From Knufia peltigerae (taxonomy: Eukaryota; Ascomycota; Eurotiomycetes; Chaetothyriales; Trichomeriaceae), in NCBI GenBank assembly GCA_030247855.1, contig JAPDRN010000056.1:124001-188000 (forward strand): a stretch of DNA of 64,000 nucleotides. The letters run 5' to 3'. Positions 15,512 to 24,817 of the stretch are shown here, in pieces. The stretch's first letter is position 1; every line of letters begins with the position of its first letter. The notes under the pieces are model-generated. The model saw nothing but the letters and a program-made list of their open reading frames with translations, was not told the origin of the DNA and did not search any database. Position numbers and translations under genes: made by a program.

Positions 15512-16972
15512 ATGTCCAACAGCCACCCCCCATCCAACGCGCATGCAGCCTGGGATGCGCTGCTGGTGGACATCGTCGACTACGTGCGTGACACCCGCAT
15601 CGATTCGCCGCTGGCGTTCCAGACTGCGCATCACTGCCTGCTCGACACGCTTGGCTGCGGGCTGGAGGCGCTGTCCTTCCCCGCCTGCAGCAAGCTGCTG
15701 GGTCCGCTGGTGCCGGGCATCAGCGTGGCCAATGGCGCGCGCGTGCCAGGCACCAACTTCGTGCTGGATCCAGTGCAGGCGGCTTTCAACATCGGCGCGA
15801 TGGTGCGCTGGCTGGATTTCAACGACACCTGGCTGGCCGCCGAATGGGGCCACCCTTCGGACAACCTCGGTGGCATCCTCGCCGTAGCCGACTGGCTCGG
15901 CCGCAATGCGGCCGCGTTGCGCCGCCCGCCGCCGACCGTGCACGACGTGCTGCTGGCGATGATCAAGGCGCACGAGATCCAGGGCGTGTTGGCGCTGGAG
16001 AACTCCTTCAACCGCGTTGGTCTGGACCACGTGCTGCTGGTCAAGGTGGCCACCACCGCCGTTGTCGCGCAGATGCTCGGGTTGGACCGCGAGCGCATGC
16101 TCAATGCGGTGTCGCTGGCCTGGGTGGACGGGCAGGCGCTGCGCACCTACCGGCATGCGCCCAACACCGGCTCGCGCAAGAGCTGGGCAGCCGGTGATGC
16201 GACCAGCCGTGGCGTGCGCCTGGCGCTGATGGCCGCCACCGGCGAGATGGGCTACCCCAGCGTGCTCAGTGCACCGACCTGGGGCTTCGAGGCGGTATCG
16301 ATGCATGGCCGGGCGCTGACCCTCGGCCGCCCCTTCGGCAGCTACGTGATGGAGAACGTGCTGTTCAAGATCAGTTTCCCGGCCGAATTCCACGGGCAGA
16401 CGGCGGTGGAGGCGGCGGTCCTGCTGCACCATCAACTGCGCGCGCTGGGGCGGAAGGTCGAGGACATCGAGCACATCGCGATCCGTACCCAGGAAGCCTG
16501 CATCCGCATCATCGACAAGCAGGGCCCGTTGCATAATCCCGCCGACCGCGACCACTGCGTGCAGTACATGGTGGCCATCGCGTTGCTGCATGGACGGCTG
16601 GTGGCCGAGGACTACGAGGACGACATGGCGGCCGATCCGCGCATCGACACGCTGCGCGCGAAGATGGCCTGCCATGAAGACCCGCAGCTCAGTGCCGACT
16701 ACCTGGACCCGGACAAGCGCAGCATCGCCAACGGCCTGAAGGTGCGTTTCAACGACGGCAGCGCGCTGCCGGAGGTGCTGGTGGAGTACCCGCTGGGCCA
16801 CGCGCGCCGGCGCGAAGAGGGTATCCCGCTGCTGATGGACAAGTTCCGCCGGCACCTGGCGCACCGCTTCCCCACCGCCCAGCAGCAGCGCATCCTGGCC
16901 GCCTCGCTGGACCCGGTGGCGCTGGCGGCGATGCCGGTGACCGACTATGTGGACCTGTACCTGCCGGGGTAG
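15512..16972 (+). CDS. prpD: 2-Methylcitrate dehydratase, PrpD (MmgE family)
   Basis: Iron-sulfur-independent 2-methylcitrate dehydratase. The 486-residue protein matches PrpD: HHCLLDTLGCGLEAL, VRWLDFNDTWLAAEWGHPSDN, HEIQGVLALENSFNRVGLDHV, and the C-terminal FRRHLAHRFPTAQQQRI. GAGGAG lies about 8 nt before the ATG at 15512; earlier in-frame codons fall within the palindromes. It duplicates the AcnD/PrpF step by a different enzyme. It is the last gene of the cluster; two more palindromes separate it from the next gene. Confidence 0.95.
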   Translation: MSNSHPPSNAHAAWDALLVDIVDYVRDTRIDSPLAFQTAHHCLLDTLGCGLEALSFPACSKLLGPLVPGISVANGARVPGTNFVLDPVQAAFNIGAMVRWLDFNDTWLAAEWGHPSDNLGGILAVADWLGRNAAALRRPPPTVHDVLLAMIKAHEIQGVLALENSFNRVGLDHVLLVKVATTAVVAQMLGLDRERMLNAVSLAWVDGQALRTYRHAPNTGSRKSWAAGDATSRGVRLALMAATGEMGYPSVLSAPTWGFEAVSMHGRALTLGRPFGSYVMENVLFKISFPAEFHGQTAVEAAVLLHHQLRALGRKVEDIEHIAIRTQEACIRIIDKQGPLHNPADRDHCVQYMVAIALLHGRLVAEDYEDDMAADPRIDTLRAKMACHEDPQLSADYLDPDKRSIANGLKVRFNDGSALPEVLVEYPLGHARRREEGIPLLMDKFRRHLAHRFPTAQQQRILAASLDPVALAAMPVTDYVDLYLPG

Positions 16973-17023
16973 GGTAGGGCCCGCTCCGACGCTCCACCGG
17001 GCAGCCGCGCTGGACCTGCTCTG

Positions 17024-17099
17024 GTAGATGCCAACCTTGGTTGGCACAGCGCCGGCAGCGGATGCGTGACGCACAGCGCCAACCAAGGTTGGCACCTAC
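17024..17099. repeat. Inverted SMAG-type dimer after prpD
   Basis: 17024-17046 is GTAGATGCCAACCTTGGTTGGCA. 17076-17099 is the opposite orientation, ending CCTAC. Together they can form two hairpins or one long stem. They lie between prpD and the promoter of the next operon. Confidence 0.8.
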
Positions 17100-17149
17100 C
17101 GGGTTTCCGGTACCGGGTGCCCGGCGTCAACGCCTTGACGCGGCGGCCC

Positions 17150-17155
17150 TATAAT
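17150..17155 (+). promoter_or_regulatory. TATAAT -10 box upstream of the alpha-2-macroglobulin gene
   Basis: A consensus TATAAT lies 27 bases before the ATG at 17182. The hexamer 17 bases upstream is a poor -35; a TTGACG at 17135 is only 9 bases away and too close. Core-promoter call only. Confidence 0.5.
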
Positions 17156-17181
17156 GGGCACCTCGATCAAGGAGTGACGAC

Positions 17182-20100
17182 ATGAGCGGTCCGGCACGGC
17201 GGATGCGGTGGGGATGGACGGCAGCAGTGCTGGCAGGAGGCCTGTTGCTGGGCCTGGCCGGTTGTCGCAACGACAGCGGGCAGCTGCCCAAGGCCAGCGG
17301 CGAGGCCATCGCCACCAAGGCCGAGCAGGTGAAGGAGTTCACCCTGCTGCGTGCCTACCCGGACCAGAAAAGTGAAGGCCTGTCGCTGGCGCTGGAGTTC
17401 TCGCGCCCGTTGGTCGGCACCCAGGACTTCGACAAGCTGGTGCGCTTCGAAGAGAAAGTCGGCAACGATGACAGCAGCTGGACCCTGTCCGATGACGGCC
17501 TGACCCTGCGCTACCCCTTCGTCGAAGCCGGCAAGGAATTCAGCCTGGTGGTTTCGCCGGACCTGCTGGCCGCCGATGGCAGCCGCCTGGGCAAGGAACT
17601 GAAGCAGAAGGTGTTCAGCGGCGAGTTGAAGCCGGTGGCCGGTTTCGCCTCGCAGGGCAGCGTGCTGCCGGCCAAGGACAGCCGTGGCCTGCCGGTGGTG
17701 TCGGTGAACGTGCCGGAAGTCGATGTCGAGTTCCTGCGCGTGCGCGAAAAGGACCTGCCGACCTTCTTCAGCCAGTACCAGCGCGGCGGTCGCCGTGGCA
17801 GCTGGGAACTGAGCAGCGACTACGAGCGCAGCCCGATCAACAAGCTGGCCGAGCCGGTCTACGTCAACCGCTTCATTCTGGGTGGCAAGCAGAACGAGCG
17901 GGTGCTGACCTACCTGCCGACCCAGGACATCAAGGAGCTGCAGGAGCCGGGGCTGTATTTCGCCCTGCTCAAGCGCACCGGTGACTACGAGGGTGAGTTC
18001 GATACCGCGTTCTTCTCGGTCAGCGACATCGGCCTGCACACCCGCGCGTACAAGGACAAGCTGTTCGTACACACCGCCGCGCTGAAGGACGGTGCATCGC
18101 TGAAGGGTATCGACCTGCGCGTGCTCGATGCCAAGGGCGAGGTGGTGCTGAAGGGCAGCACCGACAGCAACGGCAATGCGCTGCTGAACTACACCCTGGA
18201 TGCCACCCATGTGCTGGTGGCCAGCAGTGGCAAGGACACCAGCTTCCTGCCCTTCAACCAGCCCGCGCTGGACCTGAGCGAGTTCGCCGTGGCCGGCCGT
18301 GACAACGCCTGGTTCGATGTCTACGCCTGGTCGGGCCGCGACCTGTACCGCCCGGGTGAGACGGTGCGCCTGTCGGCGCTGCTGCGTGACAACGACGGCA
18401 AGCCGGTCGGCGGGCCTGGTAAAAGCGCCCAGCCGGTGTTCCTGCGCCTGAAGCAGCCCGACGGCAAGACCTTCCGCGAAACCCGCGTGCAACCGGGCGA
18501 ACAGGGCTACATCAACTTCGAGCAGACCATTCCCGCCGAGGCGCCGACCGGGCGCTGGCAGGTCGAGTTCCGCACCGACCCGGCCAGCAAGGAAGCGATC
18601 CAGGGCATGACCCTGCGCATCGAGGAGTTCCTGCCCGAGCGCATGAAGCTGGACCTGGACAGCGCGCAGAAGACGCTGAAGCCGGGTGAAGACCTGCGCC
18701 TGCAGGCCAACGGCGCCTATCTGTACGGTGCCCCGGCTGATGGCAACCGCTTCACCGCGCGCATGGCGGTGGCCGCCGAACAGAAGCCGGTGGAGGGCTT
18801 GCCGGGTTACTTCTTCGGCGACCCGACCCTGCAGCTGCCGCGCGAAGCCAAGGATGTGATCGACACCACGCTGGCGGCCAATGGCCAGCTGCGCGAAGAC
18901 GTGTCATTGCCGGAAGAAGCGGTCAAAGCGAAGGCGCCGATCGCGGTGGTGCTGTCCGGCAGCCTGTATGAAACCGGTGGCCGCACGGTCACCCGCACCC
19001 TGAAGCGGGTGGTGTGGCCGGCCGCCGCACTGGTCGGCGTGCGCCCGTTGTTCAATCCGGACGATGGCGCTGATTCCAACGGCAACGCGCGCTTTGAACT
19101 GATGCGCGTGGATGCGGACGGCAAGCCGCAGCCGGCCAAGGGCCTGAAGATCACCCTGGTGCGCGAGCTGCGCGACTACCACTGGACCTTCAACGACAAC
19201 CGCTGGGATTACGATTTCACCCGCCGCTTCGAAAACAAGGAAACCCGTACCGTCGATGCCGGCGGCAGCGCGGTGGCCTTCGACTTCCCGGTGGAGTGGG
19301 GCGAGTACCGGGTGGACGTGTTCGATCCGTCCACCGGCCTGACCAGCCGCTATCCCTTCCGCGCCGGCTGGAGCTGGGGCGATGACAACCGTGGCCTCGA
19401 TGCCCGCCCGGACAAGGTGAAGCTGGGCCTGGACAAGACCGGCTACAAGGCCGGCGATACCCTGGAGGTGACGGTGACCCCGCCGCACGCCGGCAAGGGC
19501 GTGCTGATGGTCGAGACCGACCGCATGCTGTACGTGCAGGACATCGACGCCAAGCCCGGTGCCACCTACAAGATCCCGGTCACTGCCGATTGGGAGCGCC
19601 ACGACGTCTACATCACCGCGCTGGTGTTCCGCGGTGGAAGTGCGCCGAGCAAGATCACCCCGGCCCGAGCGGTGGGTGTGGTGCACGTGCCGATGGACCG
19701 CAAGGGCCGCACCGTGGCCGTCGGCCTGGCCGCACCCAAGCAGATGCGACCGGAGCAGGACCTGCCGGTGACGGTCAGCGCACCGCAGCTGGCCGGCAAG
19801 ACCGCGCACGTCACTGTTTCGGCGGTGGACGTGGGCATTCTCAACATCACCCGCTTCCCGGTGCCCGATGCCGGCGCACACTTCTTTGCCCAACGCCGCC
19901 TTGGCATCGATGCCTATGACATCTACAGCCGGGTGATCGAGAGCTTCGACGGCAGCAGTGGCAAGTTGAAGTTCGGCGGCGACATGGCGCTGCAGGCGTT
20001 GCCGCAGGCCAAGCGGCCGACCGCGCGCGTGCAGACCGTGGATCTGTTCTCCGGCCCGGTGCAGCTCGATGCCAAGGGCATTGCCCGCATCCGCCTGAAG

Positions 20101-22104
20101 GTGCCGGATTTCAACGGCACCCTGCGTGTGTCGGCGCTGGTCTACAGCGATGACCAGTACGGCAAGCGCGATGTGGAAACCGTGGTGCGCGCGCCGATCC
20201 TGGCCGAGGCCAGCATGCCGCGCGTGCTCGCCCCGGGCGACCGCAGCACCGTCACCCTGGACGTGCAGAACTTCACCGGCAAGCCGGGTCAGTTCAATGT
20301 GCGCGTTGACAGCGAAGGCCCGCTGAGCCTGAGCGAGGGCACGCGCAGCGTGCAGCTCAATGCTGATGCCAAGACCACGTTGAGTTTCCCGTTGTCCGCG
20401 CGCGAGGGCCACAGCGTGGCCAAGGTGCGCGTGCGTGTGGATGGCAACGGCTTCAAGGCCGACCGCCGCTACGATCTGCCGGTACGCGCGGCGTGGCCGC
20501 AGGTGCTGCGTTCGCAGGTGCGCACGCTCGATCCGCTGGCTGCGGTAAGCCTGGATGGCAGCCTGATGGATGGGCTGATGTCCGAATCGGTCAATGCCCG
20601 CCTGCTGGTCAGCCCGCTGCCGCCGATTCCGTTCGCCAGCGCGCTGCAGGGCGCGCTGAACTACCCGTACGGCTGTGCCGAACAGACCACCAGCAAGGGC
20701 TACGCCGCGCTGATCCTGGACCAGGCCACGTCGTCCATGCTCGGCGCTGACGGCCTGGACGCGAAGACCCGTCGCGAGCGCATGGAAGGTGCGTTCGGTC
20801 GCCTGGCATCGATGCAGGTGGCCAACGGCAACTTCTCGATGTGGGGTGACGACGGCTACGTGAACCCGTGGCTGACGCCGTATATCGCCGAGTTCCTGCT
20901 CGATGCCAAGGACGGTGGTTTCGCGGTGCCGGACAACGTGCTGCAGAAGGCGCTGAACCGCCTGAGCGAAGACCTGCTGTCCGGTGGTAACCAGTTCTAT
21001 GGCCAGGAAAAACGCGAGAGCCTGAAGTTCGCCAACCAGGCGTACTCGGGTTACGTGCTGGCCCGCGTCAACCGCGCGCCGCTGGGTACGCTGCGCACGC
21101 TGTACGACAACGAACGCAGCAAGGCCGTGGGTGGTCTGTCGCTGGTGCACCTGGGCGTGGCGCTGTCGCTGCAGGGCGATGCCAAGCGTGGCCAGGCCGC
21201 TCTTGCGGCCGGCTTCGCCAAGTCCAGCAGCGAACGCCCCTCGTACTTCGGCGACTACGGCAGTACCGTACGCGACGACGCGCTGATGATCGCGCTGACC
21301 CACGAGAACAAGCTGGCCAAGCCGGCGTGGGATGCACGGGCGGTGGATCTTGGCCGCGGCCTGGATGCGCGCCGCAACAGTGGCTGGATGTGGCTGAGCA
21401 CGCAGGAACAGGTGGCCATCGCCCGCCTCGGCAAGGCACTGGCCGCCAACCAGAAGGCACTGGTGGCCGGCGAACTGGTGATCGGTGGCAGCACCGAAGC
21501 CATCGGCGAGCGCAAGCTGTTTGGCCGCAACTTCGATGCAGGACAGCTGGCCGCGGGCGTGCGCTTCACCCCGCAGGGACAGCCGCCGATGTTCGCCAGC
21601 ATCGATGTGGCCGGCATTCCGCGCAGCGCACCGGCGCCGGACAACAGCGTGATCGGCGTGGAGCGCAGTTACTTCGGCACCGATGGCAAGCCGTGGTCGC
21701 CGCGTCCGCTGAAGGAGGGTGAAGCGCTGATCGTGCGCGTCACCGTCACCGCCGACAGCGAGATGCCCGATGCGTTGCTGACCGATCTGCTGCCGGCGGG
21801 CCTGGAGATCGAGAACCTCAACCTGGGCGATGCCAAGCAGTGGGCCGATGTGGTGGTCGATGGCATCACCATCAGCGACCGCAGCGAAGCGGCCGATACC
21901 AAGCACGAAGAGTTCCGCGATGACCGCTACGTGGCGGCGCTGAAGCTCTCGCGTGGCAGCAAGGCCAATGTGTTCTATCTGGTGCGTGCGGTCACCCCGG
22001 GCACCTACACCGTGCCGCCGCCGCTGGTGGAGGACATGTACCGGCCGCAGCTGCGTGGCGTCGGCCGCAGCAACCCGACCACGTTGACGGTGGTACAGCC
22101 GTGA
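17182..22104 (+). CDS. Bacterial alpha-2-macroglobulin lipoprotein with thioester (YfhM type)
   Basis: A 1640-residue protein. The signal peptide has lipobox LAGC (Cys about residue 29), so it should be a lipoprotein anchored in the envelope. Repeated macroglobulin-like beta domains follow, then the thioester motif YGCAEQTTS with Cys at residue 1165, then the helical complement-like domain. In the known family this protein traps attacking proteases in the periplasm through the thioester. It precedes pbpC by 40 bases, the usual pairing with PBP1C. AAGGAG stands 6 nt before the start. A strong hairpin lies between the two genes. Confidence 0.92.
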   Translation: MSGPARRMRWGWTAAVLAGGLLLGLAGCRNDSGQLPKASGEAIATKAEQVKEFTLLRAYPDQKSEGLSLALEFSRPLVGTQDFDKLVRFEEKVGNDDSSWTLSDDGLTLRYPFVEAGKEFSLVVSPDLLAADGSRLGKELKQKVFSGELKPVAGFASQGSVLPAKDSRGLPVVSVNVPEVDVEFLRVREKDLPTFFSQYQRGGRRGSWELSSDYERSPINKLAEPVYVNRFILGGKQNERVLTYLPTQDIKELQEPGLYFALLKRTGDYEGEFDTAFFSVSDIGLHTRAYKDKLFVHTAALKDGASLKGIDLRVLDAKGEVVLKGSTDSNGNALLNYTLDATHVLVASSGKDTSFLPFNQPALDLSEFAVAGRDNAWFDVYAWSGRDLYRPGETVRLSALLRDNDGKPVGGPGKSAQPVFLRLKQPDGKTFRETRVQPGEQGYINFEQTIPAEAPTGRWQVEFRTDPASKEAIQGMTLRIEEFLPERMKLDLDSAQKTLKPGEDLRLQANGAYLYGAPADGNRFTARMAVAAEQKPVEGLPGYFFGDPTLQLPREAKDVIDTTLAANGQLREDVSLPEEAVKAKAPIAVVLSGSLYETGGRTVTRTLKRVVWPAAALVGVRPLFNPDDGADSNGNARFELMRVDADGKPQPAKGLKITLVRELRDYHWTFNDNRWDYDFTRRFENKETRTVDAGGSAVAFDFPVEWGEYRVDVFDPSTGLTSRYPFRAGWSWGDDNRGLDARPDKVKLGLDKTGYKAGDTLEVTVTPPHAGKGVLMVETDRMLYVQDIDAKPGATYKIPVTADWERHDVYITALVFRGGSAPSKITPARAVGVVHVPMDRKGRTVAVGLAAPKQMRPEQDLPVTVSAPQLAGKTAHVTVSAVDVGILNITRFPVPDAGAHFFAQRRLGIDAYDIYSRVIESFDGSSGKLKFGGDMALQALPQAKRPTARVQTVDLFSGPVQLDAKGIARIRLKVPDFNGTLRVSALVYSDDQYGKRDVETVVRAPILAEASMPRVLAPGDRSTVTLDVQNFTGKPGQFNVRVDSEGPLSLSEGTRSVQLNADAKTTLSFPLSAREGHSVAKVRVRVDGNGFKADRRYDLPVRAAWPQVLRSQVRTLDPLAAVSLDGSLMDGLMSESVNARLLVSPLPPIPFASALQGALNYPYGCAEQTTSKGYAALILDQATSSMLGADGLDAKTRRERMEGAFGRLASMQVANGNFSMWGDDGYVNPWLTPYIAEFLLDAKDGGFAVPDNVLQKALNRLSEDLLSGGNQFYGQEKRESLKFANQAYSGYVLARVNRAPLGTLRTLYDNERSKAVGGLSLVHLGVALSLQGDAKRGQAALAAGFAKSSSERPSYFGDYGSTVRDDALMIALTHENKLAKPAWDARAVDLGRGLDARRNSGWMWLSTQEQVAIARLGKALAANQKALVAGELVIGGSTEAIGERKLFGRNFDAGQLAAGVRFTPQGQPPMFASIDVAGIPRSAPAPDNSVIGVERSYFGTDGKPWSPRPLKEGEALIVRVTVTADSEMPDALLTDLLPAGLEIENLNLGDAKQWADVVVDGITISDRSEAADTKHEEFRDDRYVAALKLSRGSKANVFYLVRAVTPGTYTVPPPLVEDMYRPQLRGVGRSNPTTLTVVQP

Positions 22105-22110
22105 CCGTGC

Positions 22111-22138
22111 GGACGGGCCGCGACGGCGCGGCCCGTCC
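22111..22138 (+). terminator. Strong GC hairpin between the macroglobulin gene and pbpC
   Basis: A perfect 12-bp stem (GGACGGGCCGCG and complement) with an ACGG loop and no T-run. It may reduce read-through or stabilise the upstream mRNA; it ends 6 bases before the pbpC start and could hide its ribosome binding site. Confidence 0.5.
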
Positions 22139-22144
22139 CACTGG

Positions 22145-24538
22145 ATGCCGTGGATGAAGGTGGGATCGCTGAAAACGCGGCTGCCGCGCCTGCGGCAGCG
22201 GCTGCAACCGCTATGGCCGTGGCTGCGCTGGGGCACCGCGGCCTTGCTGGCGCTGTTGCTGGTGCTGGATGTCGTCTTTCCACCACCGTTGCCGAAGCAG
22301 CGCGACACCAGCACGCTGGTGGTTGCCGCTGACGGCAGCCCGTTGCGTGCGTTCGCCGACGCCGAGGGCGTGTGGCGCTATCCGGCGTCGGTCGACAGCG
22401 TTTCGCCGCTGTACCTGCAGGCGCTGCTGACCTACGAGGATCGCTGGTTCTGGCAGCACCCGGGCATCAATCCGCTGGCGATCCTGCGTGCCAGCGGGCA
22501 GTTGCTGCGCGGTGGCCGCATCGTCTCCGGGGGCTCGACCCTGACCATGCAGGTCGCGCGCATTCTGGATCCGCATACACGCACCCCCTGGGGCAAGCTG
22601 AAACAGATGCTGCGTGCACTGCAGCTGGAAGTGCACCTGTCCAAGCGCGAGATCCTCGCGTTGTATCTGGAGCGCGCGCCCTACGGTGGCGCCATCGAGG
22701 GCGTGGAAGCGGCCAGCTGGGCCTATCTGGGCAAACCGGCCGCACAGCTCTCGCATGCCGAGGCCGCACTGCTGGCGGTGCTGCCACAGGCCCCCAGTCG
22801 GCTGCGCCCGGACCGCCATCCCGAAGCGGCACAGAAGGCACGCGACAAGGTGCTGGCGCGCATGGCCGAGCTCGGCGCGTGGACGCCGGACGAAGTGGAA
22901 GATGCGCGCATCGAGAACGTGGTTGCACGCTCGCTGCGTCCGCCGCTGCATGCCGCATTGCTGGCCCAGCGCCTGCACTCCGCGCATCCGGGGCAGGCAC
23001 GGATCCAGAGCAGCATCGACATCGGCCTGCAGCGCACCTTGGAAGAGCGCGTCGCCAGCTATTTCTCCACGCTGCCCGAGCGCACCTCGGCGGCGCTGCT
23101 GGTGGTCGACAACCAGACCCTGCAGGCGCGTGCCTACGTCGGCACATTGTCTTTCGGTGATCGGCAACGGCTGGGCCACGTGGACATGGTGCAGGCCTGG
23201 CGTTCCCCGGGCTCCACGCTGAAGCCGTTCCTGTACGCGATGGCACTCGATGATGGCCTGATCCATTCCGAGAGCCTGTTGGTGGATGCGCCGCAGAGTT
23301 TCGGCAATTACCGGCCGGGCAACTTCGACATGGCCTTCAACGGACCGATCAGCGCCGCCAGTGCCCTGCGTCTGTCGCTGAACGTGCCGTCGGTCGATCT
23401 GCTGCAGCGGGTAGGTGCGGCACGCTTCGCCGCACGCCTGTCGCACGCCGGCATCCAGTTGCGCTTCCCGCCGGGCAGTTCGCCCAATCTGTCGCTGATC
23501 CTCGGCGGTACCGGCGCGCGGCTGGAAGACCTGGTCGGTGCGTTCGCTGCGCTCAACCGCAACGGCATTGCCGGCCGCGTGCGCTACACCGATGACGAAC
23601 CGATGATCGAGCGGCGGCTGGCTTCGCCTGGTGCCAGCTGGATCGTGCGCGAGATGCTGGAATCGAATCCGCGCCCGGGCTATGGCGTTGGCACGTTCGA
23701 CGTTGGCGGGCGGCCGCGCGTGGCCTGGAAGACCGGTACCAGCTATGGCTACCGCGATGCGTGGGCGATCGGCAGTACCCGCCACTACACCGTGGGCGTG
23801 TGGGTGGGGCGGCCCGATGGCACGCCCTTGCCGGGCCAGTACGGTGCGGTCACGGCGTTGCCGCTGATGTTCGAAGTGGTCGACAGCCTGCCGCGTCAGC
23901 GCGGCGATGCGGCGGCCGTGCCGATGCCGGCCAGCGTGACCCAGGCGGACATCTGCTGGCCGACCGGTGAACTGGCCGAAGCGTTGCCCACCGCGCTCTG
24001 CCAGCGACGGTTGTCGGCCTACCTGCTGGACGGCGCGGCGCCGCCCACGTTCCCGGAGCGCGACGCGCGGCGTTGGCAGCCCGGTCGTCAACGTTATCTG
24101 GCCGACGTGCGCACCGGCCTGCGGGTATCGGCTGACTGCAGCGCACCGCATGAAGAAGTCGCGCGTGAGATCGCGCGATGGCCGGCGCTGCTGTCGCCCT
24201 GGCTGGCCAAGGCCACGCGCGATGCCTCACAGCTTCCCGTGCTGTCAGCGGACTGCCGCGACGATGGTCGTGAGGCCAGTGTGGCCCTGCATATCGATGG
24301 CCTCAACGAGGGCGCGACGTTGGTGCGTGCGCCGAATGCCGAGCACGGTGTACGCCTGCAGCTGCGCGCATTGGGCAGTGAGCAGGCCGTGGATTGGCTG
24401 CTGGATGGCCGCTGGATCGCGCAGACGCGCGGTGCGCAGCTGATGCAGCGCGAGTTTGCCGATCCAGGTGCACATACGTTGACCGCGCTGGCCGCTGACG
24501 GCGCCTGGACGCAGGTACGGTTCAACGTCCTCAGGTAG
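22145..24538 (+). CDS. pbpC: Penicillin-binding protein 1C
   Basis: Bifunctional inner-membrane peptidoglycan synthase of class A. The 797-residue protein has one N-terminal membrane anchor (about 23-42), a GT51 glycosyltransferase domain with YEDRWFWQHPG and GGSTLTMQVAR, a transpeptidase domain with the active serine in SPGSTLKP (Ser357, Lys360), SLN in LRLSLNVPS and KTGTS, and the C-terminal domain typical of PBP1C. It sits after the macroglobulin gene; together they are thought to repair and guard the cell wall. The start is ATG 22145 or ATG 22154; neither has a good Shine-Dalgarno, so coupling with the upstream gene is possible. Confidence 0.94.
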   Translation: MPWMKVGSLKTRLPRLRQRLQPLWPWLRWGTAALLALLLVLDVVFPPPLPKQRDTSTLVVAADGSPLRAFADAEGVWRYPASVDSVSPLYLQALLTYEDRWFWQHPGINPLAILRASGQLLRGGRIVSGGSTLTMQVARILDPHTRTPWGKLKQMLRALQLEVHLSKREILALYLERAPYGGAIEGVEAASWAYLGKPAAQLSHAEAALLAVLPQAPSRLRPDRHPEAAQKARDKVLARMAELGAWTPDEVEDARIENVVARSLRPPLHAALLAQRLHSAHPGQARIQSSIDIGLQRTLEERVASYFSTLPERTSAALLVVDNQTLQARAYVGTLSFGDRQRLGHVDMVQAWRSPGSTLKPFLYAMALDDGLIHSESLLVDAPQSFGNYRPGNFDMAFNGPISAASALRLSLNVPSVDLLQRVGAARFAARLSHAGIQLRFPPGSSPNLSLILGGTGARLEDLVGAFAALNRNGIAGRVRYTDDEPMIERRLASPGASWIVREMLESNPRPGYGVGTFDVGGRPRVAWKTGTSYGYRDAWAIGSTRHYTVGVWVGRPDGTPLPGQYGAVTALPLMFEVVDSLPRQRGDAAAVPMPASVTQADICWPTGELAEALPTALCQRRLSAYLLDGAAPPTFPERDARRWQPGRQRYLADVRTGLRVSADCSAPHEEVAREIARWPALLSPWLAKATRDASQLPVLSADCRDDGREASVALHIDGLNEGATLVRAPNAEHGVRLQLRALGSEQAVDWLLDGRWIAQTRGAQLMQREFADPGAHTLTALAADGAWTQVRFNVLR

Positions 24539-24584
24539 ATGCCGATCTTGGCCATGGTCCGGCGCTACCGATGCACCATGACCC

Positions 24585-24643
24585 GGTAGGTGCCAACCTT
24601 GGTTGGCACGCACAGAAGCTGCCCACCAAGGTGGGCCACTACC
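24585..24643. repeat. 59-bp SMAG-like dimer, copy 1
   Basis: GGTAG head, a CCAACCTTGGTTGG palindrome, a short spacer, a second palindrome CCCACCAAGGTGGG and a CTACC tail in opposite orientation. Near-identical to 24733-24791 (about five differences). Confidence 0.85.
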
Positions 24644-24732
24644 AGAGCGTTCACCGGGCATGACCCGGCGCTACCGATGTATCAGGACCCGTTCGATGTG
24701 CATGGCTCGGCACCCCTGATGCACCATGGCCC

Positions 24733-24791
24733 GGTAGCTGCCAACCTTGGTTGGCACGCGCAGAAGCTGCCCACCAAGGTGGGCGACTACC
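24733..24791. repeat. 59-bp SMAG-like dimer, copy 2
   Basis: Second copy of the dimer at 24585-24643, also preceded by ATGCACCATG and CCC. The 279-bp space between pbpC and the ferritin-like gene is made mainly of these palindromes plus single GCGCTACC or GCACTAC ends; I see no gene there. Confidence 0.85.
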
Positions 24792-24817
24792 TGGGCGTTC
24801 GGCGGCTTGGCCCGGCA

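Noticed and set aside
17135..17155. TTGACG with TATAAT as a full sigma-70 promoter
   Set aside because: The spacer is only 9 bases; just the -10 box is retained.
18904..22314. An 1136-residue open frame on the minus strand
   Set aside because: It is antisense to the alpha-2-macroglobulin gene, with His/Arg/Gln-rich composition and no domain.
24539..24817. Possible CRISPR array from repeated palindromes
   Set aside because: There are only two dimers, spacing is not regular, spacers are themselves palindromic, and no cas genes are present. They are REP/SMAG-type repeats.
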